Assembly: GCA_963818505.1 (NCBI GenBank)
Contig: CAWFSJ010000005.1
Location: 434,001 to 498,000, forward strand
Reading direction: 5' to 3'
From: JADKAV01 sp963818505
GTDB taxonomy: Bacteria > Actinomycetota > Actinomycetes > S36-B12 > UBA10799
DNA length: 64,000 nucleotides
Every line of letters starts with the position of its first letter. Position 1 is the stretch's first letter. Shown piece after piece: positions 36,456 through 45,288 of the stretch. Made by a program: the position numbers and the translations under genes. Under the pieces are notes generated by a model, which had not been told where the DNA came from, ran no database searches, and was given only the letters and a program-made list of their open reading frames with translations.

Positions 36456-37121
36456 ATGAAGGTTCTGGTTGCCGACGACGACCGCGCCATCCGCGAGTCG
36501 CTGACCACTGCGCTCGAGATCAACGGGTATGAGGTCACGGCTTGCAGCGACGGTGTGCAGACCCTCGCGGCTTTCCGCGAGAACAAACCCGACGTCCTGG
36601 TGCTCGACGTGATGATGCCCGGCGTCGACGGCCTCGGAGTGTGCGCGGTGCTGCGCGCCGAGGGCGACCACACCCCGATCCTCATGCTGACGGCGCGGGT
36701 CGAGACTGCCGACCGGGTCGCCGGCCTGGACGCCGGCGCGGACGATTACGTGCCGAAGCCCTACGACATCGACGAGGTGCTCGCCCGCCTGCGCGCATTA
36801 CTGCGCAGATCCGGCGAGACCACGAGCAGTGACGACCTGACCGTCGGCGATGTGCGCCTGTCCCCGGAATCGCGTCGAGTGTGGCGTGCAGGCCGTGAGA
36901 TCGAGTTGTCGAAGACGGAGTTCGACCTGCTGGAACTTCTCATGTTCAACGCCGGCATCGTCTTGGAACACCACACGATCTACGAGCGCATCTGGGGTTA
37001 CGACTTCGGGCCGGACTCCAAGAACCTCGCCGTCTACGTCGGCTACCTGCGTCGCAAACTCGGGCCGCCCGAGTTGATCAGGACCGTGCGCGGCGTTGGT
37101 TACAGCGTGCAGGCACCATGA
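36456..37121 (+). CDS. OmpR/PhoB-family response regulator
   Basis: 221 residues. The receiver domain has the acidic pair DDD near residue 9, phospho-acceptor aspartate in VLVLDVMMPG, threonine in MLTAR and lysine in VPKPYD. The C-terminal winged helix (LSKTEFDLLELLM ... GYLRRKLG ... VRGVGY) binds DNA. It overlaps the sensor kinase by 4 bases (ATGA). The sequence pattern is of the MprA type. It may control the upstream secreted PepSY-like gene, since such systems often regulate an adjacent envelope gene; that is inference. Confidence 0.95.
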   Translation: MKVLVADDDRAIRESLTTALEINGYEVTACSDGVQTLAAFRENKPDVLVLDVMMPGVDGLGVCAVLRAEGDHTPILMLTARVETADRVAGLDAGADDYVPKPYDIDEVLARLRALLRRSGETTSSDDLTVGDVRLSPESRRVWRAGREIELSKTEFDLLELLMFNAGIVLEHHTIYERIWGYDFGPDSKNLAVYVGYLRRKLGPPELIRTVRGVGYSVQAP

Positions 37122-38410
37122 GCCTGCGGACCAAACTGGCGCTCGCCTTCGCGGTCATGGCGGTGGTGGTGGCCACCCTCATGGGCGTCATTGGCTATTC
37201 GGCCACGGCCAACCAGCTCGAACGCTCGGTGGACCAATCGCTGCTGAACGCAGGCGGCCGGATGATGGACGGTCCCCGAGATCGTTCGCGCGACGAGACA
37301 GCGGCGACAGTGCTGTCACCGGACGGGCAGGTCCTGCAGAGCCAGGGCGAGGTCCAGATCCCCGTGACCGACGCCGACCGACAAGCTGCTGCTTCCGGAC
37401 GTTCATTCGTCTCAGCCCGCACCCAGAGCATCGACGGCAAGCCGTACCGGATTGTCACCATTGCGGGCGGCGCTGGTCGGGGGGCCCTGATCATGGCTCG
37501 GGACTGGTCGGCCAGCGCGGCGGTGCTGCATCGACTGGCCCTGGTGCTTCTTGTCTGCTCGCTGGCGCTGGCGACCGTCGCGGCCTTCGCAGGCTGGTTG
37601 TTCGCCCGCCGGATCACCCGCCGGCTGATCGACCTGTCGCAGACCGCCGGTGAGGTGAGCCAAACCGGACGCCTGGATCTCACGGTCCCCGGCGGCGGCA
37701 AGGACGAGGTCGGGCGCCTGGCCGCATCCTTCAACTCGATGCTCGGCCGGCTGGCCTCCTCCCAGGCCGACCAGCAGCGACTGGTGCAGGACGCAGGCCA
37801 CGAGTTGCGCACACCCTTGACGTCGCTGCGCACGAACATCAGCCTGCTTGAACGTTTCGACGAGCTCTCACCGGAGGTGCGCGAGCGGGTTCTGGCGGAC
37901 CTGAAAGGTGAGTCACGGGAACTGACCGGTCTGGTCAACGAGGTGCTGACCCTGGCCGGCGGGCAGGGCGGCGAGGGCGAGCCGGCGCCGGTGACGCTGT
38001 CGGCCATTGCCAAGTCCGTGGCCAATCGTGCCCGCCGCCGCACCGGCCGCGAGGTGAGCCTGTCCACCGACAACAGCGTGGTGGTGGCCAACGCCGCGGG
38101 ACTGGAACGGGCGGTGTGGAACCTCGTGGAGAACGCCGCGAAGTTCGACGCCAGCGACGAGCCGATCGACATCACCGTCACCGACGGGGTGATCGAGGTG
38201 CTCGACCGCGGTCCCGGCGTGGCGCCCGAGGACGTGGCGCATGTCTTCGACCGTTTCTACCGACCCGTATCCTCGCGCAGCATGCCCGGCTCGGGCCTGG
38301 GCCTGTCCATCGTCAAGGACGTCGCCGAGCAGGCCGGTGGCCGGGCGTACGTGCGCACCCGCGAGGGTGGCGGATCAGCGTTCGGGATCGCTCTGCCGGT
38401 GCAGGGGTAG
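37118..38410 (+). CDS. Sensor histidine kinase
   Basis: 430 residues. Two membrane helices (about 8-30 and 140-165) flank an external sensor region. A HAMP linker (FARRITRRLIDLSQTAGEVS) is followed by the H-box QDAGHELRTPLTSL with the phospho-histidine near 228. The ATPase core shows the N-box (NLVENAAKFD), the G1 box (EVLDRGPGV) and SGLGLSIVKD. The pair with the preceding response regulator is complete and intact. The signal is unknown; envelope stress is the usual cue for MprB-like kinases. Confidence 0.95.
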   Translation: MSLRTKLALAFAVMAVVVATLMGVIGYSATANQLERSVDQSLLNAGGRMMDGPRDRSRDETAATVLSPDGQVLQSQGEVQIPVTDADRQAAASGRSFVSARTQSIDGKPYRIVTIAGGAGRGALIMARDWSASAAVLHRLALVLLVCSLALATVAAFAGWLFARRITRRLIDLSQTAGEVSQTGRLDLTVPGGGKDEVGRLAASFNSMLGRLASSQADQQRLVQDAGHELRTPLTSLRTNISLLERFDELSPEVRERVLADLKGESRELTGLVNEVLTLAGGQGGEGEPAPVTLSAIAKSVANRARRRTGREVSLSTDNSVVVANAAGLERAVWNLVENAAKFDASDEPIDITVTDGVIEVLDRGPGVAPEDVAHVFDRFYRPVSSRSMPGSGLGLSIVKDVAEQAGGRAYVRTREGGGSAFGIALPVQG

Positions 38411-38418
38411 TTGGCGGC

Positions 38419-39150
38419 TCACAATCCCAGGGCGGCGCACAGGCCGTCGCCGATTGTCGAAGTGGTCTGCCTGTCTCCCGGGTAGATGGGGGAACCGCTG
38501 ACGCCGTTCACGCCACGTACCAGCGCATCCGCCCGGGCCACCGTGACCGGGCTCAGGCGCTCGCGTACTTACGCTCAAGTCCTGCGACCAACTCGGGCGT
38601 AGATTGCACCGAGGCATCGCACCAACGCGCCGGCACCCGCGTGCCATTGAGGTAGTCGTAGCGGGTAATAGAGATGTCCTCTGTCCCTGTGCCAGTAATG
38701 CGCGCTGGGCTGTTGCCGACGCCGGGTTGGGACCGTTTTGTGGGGTCCTCGCTACCCAGGTGCAGCGTGTACTGGTCGATTCGTGTGCGCTTGTCGAGAA
38801 CGTCCGGTGGAGGCGGGTACCACCCGCAGACATAACTCCATGGGCATGAACTTCTCTCAGACTGGATGCCCCATTCACATCCACTGGCCCGGTCCACACC
38901 TCGTCGCACGTGTCCACAAGGTCTTTCTCGAACACCGTGGCATCGAACAGTTCCAGGACCATTCGACGCCCCACTTGCCAGCTCGATCATGCTCCGATGG
39001 CATCTCCGACGCTGAGAGTTGTGGCTTGCGGGGTGGGGAATCGTGAGCCGCACCGCCAGGAACGGTCGGCAGGGCGCGGTTGCGCGACCCAAGAAACCGG
39101 CCCTTGTACTTCTGTTTCAGGGATGCGCTGGCCGTGGAATCCATGCTCAC
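38419..39150 (-). pseudogene. Unknown protein, gene broken by about three frameshifts
   Basis: Conserved-looking coding pieces in different frames join as follows: GTG start at 39150 (VSMDSTASASLKQKYKG...), then VLELFDATVFEKDLVDTCDE, then VCGWYPPPPDVLDKRTRIDQ, and finally ERLSPVTVARADALVRGVNG ending LCAALGL at 38419. Breaks lie near 38945, 38830 and 38555, each one base. The repaired protein would be about 243 residues. No family recognised. Its GTG overlaps the stop of the upstream gene (GTGA), implying a two-gene unit. I treat it as one gene damaged by indels, probably consensus errors. Confidence 0.6.
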
Positions 39151-40267
39151 ATCCGTTCCATCGCCGTAAGGCTCCCACGGGCGTTGGTGGACACGACGAT
39201 GAAGTGGTGGTCCTTCTGGAAGCCGGGCCGTGCCCGGTAGACCCGGCCCCGCATCGCACGTGCGCGTCGTAGAAGCGGAACCACTCACGCTCGCTGAGAT
39301 CAGGAACTCCTGGTCGATCTGGAAAGACCCGATGAAGAAGGTGCCGCCAGGAATCGAGATGGAACAGGTCCAAGTCCCTCCCAGTTGCAGCGCCTTCTGG
39401 AAGTCCACAGACACGCCCAGATTGCCACGGAGGAGGACCTTGAAGTACTTCTCATCGCAGTCGGCGGCAAGATCTTTGCTGATGTCAACGTCGAACTCCA
39501 GCGGTACGAGACCCTCACAGCCGAGTTTGATCTTGGGCTGCTGCTGGATGTCTCGCACCTCATCCATGTACTGGCGGGCGCTCAGTGCCTGTTGCGCTGG
39601 GGCACCGGTGATGGGGACGTTCTTGACGTCGATCTTGTAGTCCTCGATGACGGCGTCCAGTGATGACACCGGGGCGAACGAGATCACCTTTTGGCCTTCC
39701 CCGTTGGTGTTGACGTACTGGACCCTCCTGTGAGCCGGCCCGGGAGCAGGCTGCTGGGCTCATTCTCGAACGTGGCCCCGTCGGCAGGCGCAGTGCCGTG
39801 ATCGTAACGGTTCCGCCGGTATCGGACGTACCGTCGACGCTTACCACCGTGAGGGATCCACCAGCGCGACCCCCGCCTTGTACTCCATCAGAATCGGGAT
39901 GACCTCAAGGGAGACGGCGCGCCTCCCCGAGTCACTCGCGGAGTACTCTGCAGCAAGCTCCCGGTAGCCCTCCGCCTCAGCCCTTGTCGCACCGTCCGCG
40001 AGACCGGCCTCGAACACCGGTGCACGCGAGACGCTCTTCCACATCGTCCCGGCTCGCCAGATGTCCTGGCTGCAGAGCTGGGCCAGGGCATTCCGGTAGG
40101 AGGTCGAGTCCTTGAGGGCGACAAGATCCGCCTCGTCTTCGGCGGTGAGTGGCAGGCTGGGCCGCCGGACGACGGCTTGCCATGTTGCCTGTGAGCCTGG
40201 AAGTCGACGGAGAGCCTCGATCCGGTACTGCCGCTTGGAGTTCCCGGTTCAGGCTGACCGCCTGCAC
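39147..40267 (-). pseudogene. Unknown protein, gene broken by several frameshifts
   Basis: Starting at GTG 40267, fragments in three frames read continuously: SLNRELKRQYRIEALRRLPG, then ATWQAVVRRPSLPLTAEDEA, MWKSVSRAPVFEAGLADGAT, TVVSVDGTSDTGGTVTITAL, VISFAPVSSLDAVIEDYKID, CEGLVPLEFDVDISKDLAAD and finally FQKDHHFIVVSTNARGSLTA to 39147. Breaks occur near 40235, 39845, 39765, 39690, 39300 and 39245. The repaired length is about 370 residues. No signal peptide or known domain was recognised. It is followed with a 4-base overlap by another damaged unknown gene. Confidence 0.6.
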
Positions 40268-40503
40268 GGTCTATCGGTCCCATTGCCACGATCCGTATAC
40301 GCGCTCAGCTCCGATTGCTCCCCCCCCACTCATTCGGCTGGGCATGGACTCAGTGTGCGGCATATTGTGCGGCACAACAACGCCCGTCGAATCGCTCATG
40401 CCGGCAGGTGGCGCCGGTGAAGGTCGTGTGCAGGGGCGACGAAGACGGCCTGTGGATTTACACCCGGGTCATCCACAGCCCGCAAAGACGCGCACCCGAT
40501 GCC
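40268..40503. other. Intergenic region, no gene recognised
   Basis: 236 bp between two minus-strand genes, including a run of eight C near 40320. It presumably holds the promoter of the unknown gene pair 40267-38419. No repeat of the 47-bp family is present here. Confidence 0.4.
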
Positions 40504-41711
40504 TCACCGCACCCGGATCGTGTAACGCTTCGAGAAGGCCTTCAAGCCAGGCGTGCCGGGCGCGCTCGCGGAGATCTTGCACTTGCCCTTCTTCTTGGCC
40601 GCCCGGAACTTCGATCCTGGGCTCCGCTCTCTCGCAGCCCACCACATCGGATCGACGCGGTCCTTGAGCGTCAGATCAAGCTTGATGGGGGCCTGCTTCG
40701 GGCCGTTGTCGAAGGTCGGTAGGTGCCGTTCGGGATGGTCAGCCCGTACGCGCCGTTGCTGAAGTACGTCTCCGCAGTTGGTTCCGCGGCCGTGTAGTCC
40801 TCGCACGTGGGGTAGAAACCGACCGTGCCGGACGCGACCGGCCCGTTGGCGCTGGACACGTGCCCGGTCACACGTGCGGCGCCACTGGCCACAAGATCGA
40901 TCGGGCCGCTGCCGGCGACGGTGACGAGGTCGGCGATCTCGCATCCTGCCTTGGCGTTGTGCCAGGACAGCACGGCAGGGTCGTTGGTGCCCGGCTGGAT
41001 CTGAACGCGGTATGTCCCCGCAGGCGGGGACAGCGTTACTTTCCGGGGACATGGTGTCGATCCCGACATCTTCTCGTCGAGTCGTGTAGAAGGACACGTA
41101 CCCGTCCTCGACCGTGCCGCTGGAACTGGTGACCGTGCCGGTGATCACGAACCCCGGGGCGGCGACGAGGTTGTGGGAGCCGTCACCTGGGACGGCGATG
41201 GACGTCGCCTGGTCGCAGGCCGTGACCCCGTTGTGCCAGGAGGCCAAGGCTGCATCGCCACCCTCGGGCGAGATCCGCACGATGTAGGTCTTCCCCGGCG
41301 CGACAGCCGCCCGGTACTGACCGTTCTCGTCGATGTAGCCGTACCCCGCCGACTGGCCCCACAGATACGCCTGGCAGTTCTCGTAGAAGGCGACGCTGCC
41401 GCCTTTCAACAGGGCGCCTCCCGCGCGGGTAACCGAGCCGGTCACGACCGCCGCGGAGCGCGCAAGCAGGCTCTCGGTGTCAGTCGGCCCGGCCACTGTG
41501 ATGGTCGTGGCGCTCGCACAATTGGCGGCCGCGTTGTGCCAGGAGTTCAACGCGCCGTCGCTACTGCCGAACAGGGTGATCCGCACACGGTAGGTGCCCG
41601 CCGGCAGCGTGATCGCGTAGGTGCCGTTCGAGGGGTAGGCGCTGGCGGTCTGGTTGTTCTCCTCGAAGTCCTGGCAGGTCTCGAAGAACTGGATGAGGGC
41701 GCTGTTGATCG
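40504..41711 (-). pseudogene. 5'-truncated gene for a secreted-type repeat protein, also frameshifted
   Basis: The coding frame is open from 41711 to 41040 and continues in other frames to 40504; single-base shifts lie near 41040 and 40725. The product repeats a ~100-residue unit with landmarks GTYRVRI, SWHNAAANC, TITVAG, VVTGSVTRAGGALLKGG and VAFYENC, resembling transthyretin-like or carboxypeptidase-regulatory beta-sandwich repeats. No start codon or signal peptide exists: going upstream the frame hits TGA inside the palindromic half-element at 41712-41737. The N-terminus therefore appears to be lost at that element. The tail is basic (FRAAKKKGKCKISAS...). Confidence 0.7.
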
Positions 41712-41737
41712 GTGAGGTGACACATTTTCACCGAAAG
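41712..41737. repeat. Half copy of the 47-bp palindrome family
   Basis: These 26 bases match the right part of the family (positions 22-47), differing from the 43636 copy at only three positions, and end CACCGAAAG. The expected left part (CTTTCGGTGA...) is absent and is replaced by coding sequence of the truncated gene. Confidence 0.85.
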
Positions 41738-41807
41738 GCGGCGCACGTGACTAAGCCGTGCAACTCCTTGACGAACCGGCGCTGCATGGGCCAAGGCGAA
41801 TACGGGC

Positions 41808-43556
41808 TCAGCGCACCTTCCACGTCCGCGTCCAAACCGTCGGTGTCACGCCGGAGCCGCTGGCGACGATCGACACACGCACCTTGCCCTTCGGCGCACG
41901 CTTGGTCTTCACCGTCACCTTCGTGGCGGTCTTCACCACCTTGACCCGCTTCGGCGTCTTGACCTTGATCTTGGCCTGCTGACCCGGACCGACGACCACC
42001 TTGCGAACCAGCACCACCTTGCCTGTCCGCGGGACCTTCTTCTGCGCTGGGCGCGCCTTCACGACCAGGGTGGCCGCGGGTTGCGGGGTCACCGGCGGTG
42101 GCGTCGGTTCGACGGGTTTCACCGGGACCGTGCCGAACACGATGAACACCGAGCCGGCGTTGGTGCGGCTGTTGGGTGCCATGTTCGGGGCGCCGATGGC
42201 GATGTCGACACCGCCGTCCCCGTTGACGTCGCCCAGACCTGCCACCGCCTGTCCAAGACCGGAGTTGGCAGGCGCGAAGAACCCGTCGGGCCACGAAGCC
42301 AAGGGTCCGCCGTGCAGAGATGCGCCACCACGCAACAGCGCGGCCAGGTCTTGCGTGGCCGAGATGGTCGGCGCCCCGATGAGCGCATCGGGGTGACCGT
42401 CAGCGTTGACGTCCCCCACGCCGGCCAGAGCGCGCCCCACCGCGTAGCTGGTGTTGGTGCCACTGAACGTGATGCCGCGATCCCCGAGGCTGCTGAGGTC
42501 GACATTGCCCGACGTCTTGCGGCCGAACAGAATCGTCGCGAAGTCCCCCGACGTGCCATACCCGGGCGAACCCACCGCGAAGTCGTCGATGCCGTCCGCG
42601 TTCATGTCGCCGAGCCGAGCCAGAGCCATGCCTGTGAACGAGCGGTCGGGGCCGTCGATCCGGAACCCCTGGGTCGCCGTCAGCGCACCCAGGCTCAGCG
42701 AACCGAAGCCCGGCTTCCCGTACACCACGTACGCACTGCCGCTCTGCGTCCCGTTCGGCTCAGCGCTGGCAGCACCCACCCCGATGTCGGGGATGCCGTC
42801 GGCGTTCACATCTCCGATACCGGCAGCGTCTTTGCCTGCGTAGTCCATGGGGTCTTCCCCGGTGATTGCGGCCCCCTGCCCGGCCGACATCGTGCTGAGA
42901 GTCAGGTCCGCGGGCGACCGTGTGCCGAACAGGACGTAGGCGATGCCGCGCAGGCCTGTGGCTCCGACCGCCCCGATCACCATGTCGGGATAGCCGTCCT
43001 GATTCACATCACCCACGCCGTCGACCGTGTCGCCGACGCCGTCGCCGCCCATTCCGGTGAACTTGAACCACCCCGCCGGTGGCTGCGCGAGGTCGATGTC
43101 GGCGGGGGTCGCGTCGCCGAGGACCAGAACGGCGCTGCCCGAGAACGGCCCGTTGGAACTGTCCGTGTTGTCCCCGATGAGGACGTCGTCGAGGCCGTCC
43201 TGGTTTATGTCACCCACGCCGGCCACGGCGATACCGAACTGGTCGCCCGCGCCGGTGATGTGGATGGTGCGCCCGGACCCCACGATCCCGGACTGCATGT
43301 TCGGTCCCCCGAAGACGATGTCCGCCGCGCCGGTGGCCGGAACGTTGTAGGTCCCGAGGATCACGTCGTCGTAGCCGTCCCCGTCGAAGTCGCCTGCGGA
43401 ATCCACCGCGCTTCCGAGGAAGGAGTTGACACTTGCGCCGTCGATACGCACCGCAGCGGCGTTCCCGATGTCCACCACATCAGCGTTGGCCGGTGCGGTC
43501 AGGAACAGTCCGGCGATCACGCCGAGAGTGGCCCCAGAGGCCAGGAACTCACGCAT
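41808..43556 (-). CDS. Secreted FG-GAP (integrin-alpha-like) beta-propeller protein
   Basis: 582 residues from ATG 43556, with a GGGGGTGG site upstream. The signal peptide ends near PANAD. Seven FG-GAP repeats each carry a calcium-binding loop of type DxNxDGxxD (DFDGDGYDDVILG, DINQDGLDDVLIG, DVNQDGYPDMVIG, DVNADGIPDIGVG, DMNADGIDDFAVG, DVNADGHPDALIG, DVNGDGGVDIAIG), giving a seven-bladed propeller. A Pro-rich hinge and a very lysine-rich C-terminal domain of about 100 residues follow. The tail may bind polyanions of the wall. An adhesion or binding role is inferred. The gene is intact. Confidence 0.88.
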   Translation of the reverse strand: MREFLASGATLGVIAGLFLTAPANADVVDIGNAAAVRIDGASVNSFLGSAVDSAGDFDGDGYDDVILGTYNVPATGAADIVFGGPNMQSGIVGSGRTIHITGAGDQFGIAVAGVGDINQDGLDDVLIGDNTDSSNGPFSGSAVLVLGDATPADIDLAQPPAGWFKFTGMGGDGVGDTVDGVGDVNQDGYPDMVIGAVGATGLRGIAYVLFGTRSPADLTLSTMSAGQGAAITGEDPMDYAGKDAAGIGDVNADGIPDIGVGAASAEPNGTQSGSAYVVYGKPGFGSLSLGALTATQGFRIDGPDRSFTGMALARLGDMNADGIDDFAVGSPGYGTSGDFATILFGRKTSGNVDLSSLGDRGITFSGTNTSYAVGRALAGVGDVNADGHPDALIGAPTISATQDLAALLRGGASLHGGPLASWPDGFFAPANSGLGQAVAGLGDVNGDGGVDIAIGAPNMAPNSRTNAGSVFIVFGTVPVKPVEPTPPPVTPQPAATLVVKARPAQKKVPRTGKVVLVRKVVVGPGQQAKIKVKTPKRVKVVKTATKVTVKTKRAPKGKVRVSIVASGSGVTPTVWTRTWKVR

Positions 43557-43635
43557 CACAACCACCCCCCAGCGGGCATGCGGGTTCACTTCCAGGCTAC
43601 GCCTGCTGGGGTCGCGGGTGATAGCTTCCGCCGGG

Positions 43636-43682
43636 CTTTCGGTGAGAATGTGATACGTGAGGTGTCACATATTCACCGGAAG
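43636..43682. repeat. 47-bp palindromic element, copy 1
   Basis: It begins CTTTCGGTGAGAATGTG and ends CACATATTCACCGGAAG; the arms pair with few mismatches. It lies between the FG-GAP gene and the stop of the AbiEi/DUF559-like gene at 43687, only 4 bases downstream of that gene. Confidence 0.92.
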
Positions 43683-43686
43683 CCGC

Positions 43687-44589
43687 TCACAGCTCAAGAA
43701 CCCAGCCGCGCAGCTCCTCCATGAACGGTTTGGCCTCGTGGCGCAGGGTCCAGGAAGAAACCCGCAGGCCGACTGCGGGGTTGGACATCTGCAAGCGGTT
43801 GTGCCGGTTGATGTCGTCGAAGTAGTTGGCCGGATCGAGGTGCTGGACACCCTCGATCTCCAGCCGCAGCACTCGGCCCGACGGGGTCAGGAACTCCACA
43901 TCGATCGCCCGCAACCGCCCGTCGCCCTCGAAGCGTTTCACTTGCCTACGCGGCTCGGGCACGTCGTGCCGGCGGCACATCGCTGCGAAGTCCAGTTCGT
44001 TGAGGCTGTGCGCGCCACCGCTGAACTCCGCGATGAGTTCGCTGATGATGGGTCGACGCGGGAGGCGCGGGAGTCGCGCGAGCGCCTGCCGCAGTCGGTG
44101 GGGGGTGGTTAGGCGTTGCTGGAGTGCCGAAATGACCATCAGGGCCGCCTCCCGGTCGGTGCGCGCCCACGCGGCGGCATGGGCGGTGGCCAGGTGCGCC
44201 GAGGTGCGCGCGGGCTTAGCAGCGGGTCCGGTCAGCGGCACGGCCACCCGGTGGATCCGCATCCACTCCGGACCGGACACCGGCTGTACGTCGTGGGGGA
44301 TGGCGACGTCGTACGGCGCGGTGAGTTCGCCATTCCAGCCGTGCAACACCAACGCGTTGCGTCCAGACAGCCGGGCGGACTCCCCGCCGTGCAACACGGC
44401 CGCCCAGACGCGCTGCCGCTCGGTAGGTGAACATGGGGCCGCGAGGAAAGTTCGCTTGGTCAAGCGCCGCCACTCACGTCGCTTCACCGCCCGCGTTGCG
44501 GCGCGGCGCAGGGGCACGGGCAGTTGCCACATCGCCACCACGTTGTCCTGTTGCGCGAGCAGGTCACGCAAGACCTCCGGAATCTCCAC
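43687..44589 (-). CDS. AbiEi-like winged helix plus DUF559-like nuclease-fold protein
   Basis: 300 residues. The N-terminal ~70 residues (PEVLRDLLAQQDNVVAMWQL, then VKRREWRRLTKRTFLA) resemble the helix-turn-helix seen in AbiEi-type antitoxins. The C-terminal part, from about 215, has RRQVKRFEGDGRLRAIDVEF, LRLEIEGVQHLDPANYFDD and INRHNRLQ, the D...E.EG.QH pattern of DUF559/Vsr-like restriction-endonuclease folds. Such stand-alone proteins are common and often multicopy in actinobacteria. Function is unproven; defence or DNA repair roles have been suggested for related folds. It is flanked on both sides by 47-bp palindromes. Confidence 0.75.
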   Translation of the reverse strand: MEIPEVLRDLLAQQDNVVAMWQLPVPLRRAATRAVKRREWRRLTKRTFLAAPCSPTERQRVWAAVLHGGESARLSGRNALVLHGWNGELTAPYDVAIPHDVQPVSGPEWMRIHRVAVPLTGPAAKPARTSAHLATAHAAAWARTDREAALMVISALQQRLTTPHRLRQALARLPRLPRRPIISELIAEFSGGAHSLNELDFAAMCRRHDVPEPRRQVKRFEGDGRLRAIDVEFLTPSGRVLRLEIEGVQHLDPANYFDDINRHNRLQMSNPAVGLRVSSWTLRHEAKPFMEELRGWVLEL

Positions 44590-44661
44590 TGCGAACCATC
44601 GTGCGGCGCGTGCGGAACCGGTGGGAGCGCTCGAGGTGATCTGTGGAAAACCCGGGCCGGC

Positions 44662-44708
44662 CTTTCGGTGAAGATGTGCAACCTCACGTGCGACATATTC
44701 ACCGAAAG
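44662..44708. repeat. 47-bp palindromic element, copy 2
   Basis: It starts CTTTCGGTGAAGATGTG and ends GACATATTCACCGAAAG, with CACGTG near the centre. It sits between the start of the DUF559-like gene and the end of the small secreted protein gene. Confidence 0.92.
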
Positions 44709-44733
44709 ATTTCGGGGGCGGGCTCCGAGCAAC

Positions 44734-45162
44734 TCAGCCGATCGGCCGGTAGGTGCGGCACCACGCACCATCGTTACCCGCAGCCTCCGGCACCAAAGCG
44801 TGGAACCTCTTCACGCTGCTGCGCCGCCACTTCCCAGGTAATCCCTTCACCGTGAGCTTGCCGTTCTTCATGCCCAACCTGTAGCGCACGGCGAGCGGAT
44901 CGGGGGCGACGCGTTGTTCCTTGCCGACGAACTTGTTCCCGCGCAGTGTGCCCCACGCGCAATACATCCCGTCGCCGGGATAGGTGCCCTCGTCGCGGTA
45001 GATACGCAGGTCCGAACCGGAACGCCACAGCCGCAGCATTTGGTAGGTGCCGCCGTTCGGCTGGGTCCACACCGACGGCCCCTTCGGGACAACCGGATCA
45101 GCGGCGGCCGGTGTTGCGACCAGGGCCAGCATCGCCATGGCGGCGAGGAACTTCATGACCAT
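44734..45162 (-). CDS. Small secreted protein of unknown function
   Basis: 142 residues. A clear signal peptide (MVMKFLAAMAMLALVATPAAA) is cleaved before DPVVP. The mature protein of about 120 residues is beta-rich with conserved-looking WTQPNGGTYQMLRLWRSGSD, MYCAWGTLRGNKFVG and a C-terminal cysteine in WCRTYRPIG; the two cysteines could form a disulfide. No family recognised. It is a single-gene unit flanked by 47-bp palindromes on both sides. Confidence 0.75.
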   Translation of the reverse strand: MVMKFLAAMAMLALVATPAAADPVVPKGPSVWTQPNGGTYQMLRLWRSGSDLRIYRDEGTYPGDGMYCAWGTLRGNKFVGKEQRVAPDPLAVRYRLGMKNGKLTVKGLPGKWRRSSVKRFHALVPEAAGNDGAWCRTYRPIG

Positions 45163-45203
45163 GTTCTGAGCGTATTCCCACGCACCACGCGCCCCCGACG
45201 GAC

Positions 45204-45250
45204 CTTTCGGTGAGGATGTTGCATCTCACGTGTCACATTCTCACCGAAAG
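45204..45250. repeat. 47-bp palindromic element, copy 3
   Basis: It starts CTTTCGGTGAGGATGTT and ends CACATTCTCACCGAAAG, with CACGTG at the centre. It lies between the small secreted protein gene and the pRiA4b-like gene. Confidence 0.92.
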
Positions 45251-45288
45251 AATTCCGGGGGCGTCGCGGGCGGCGGGCGCCCACGTGG

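Noticed and set aside
42081..43724. 547-codon plus-strand open frame
   Set aside because: Antisense shadow of the FG-GAP gene; it has no ribosome site and is rich in repeated Val/Arg/Gly patterns produced by the repeats.
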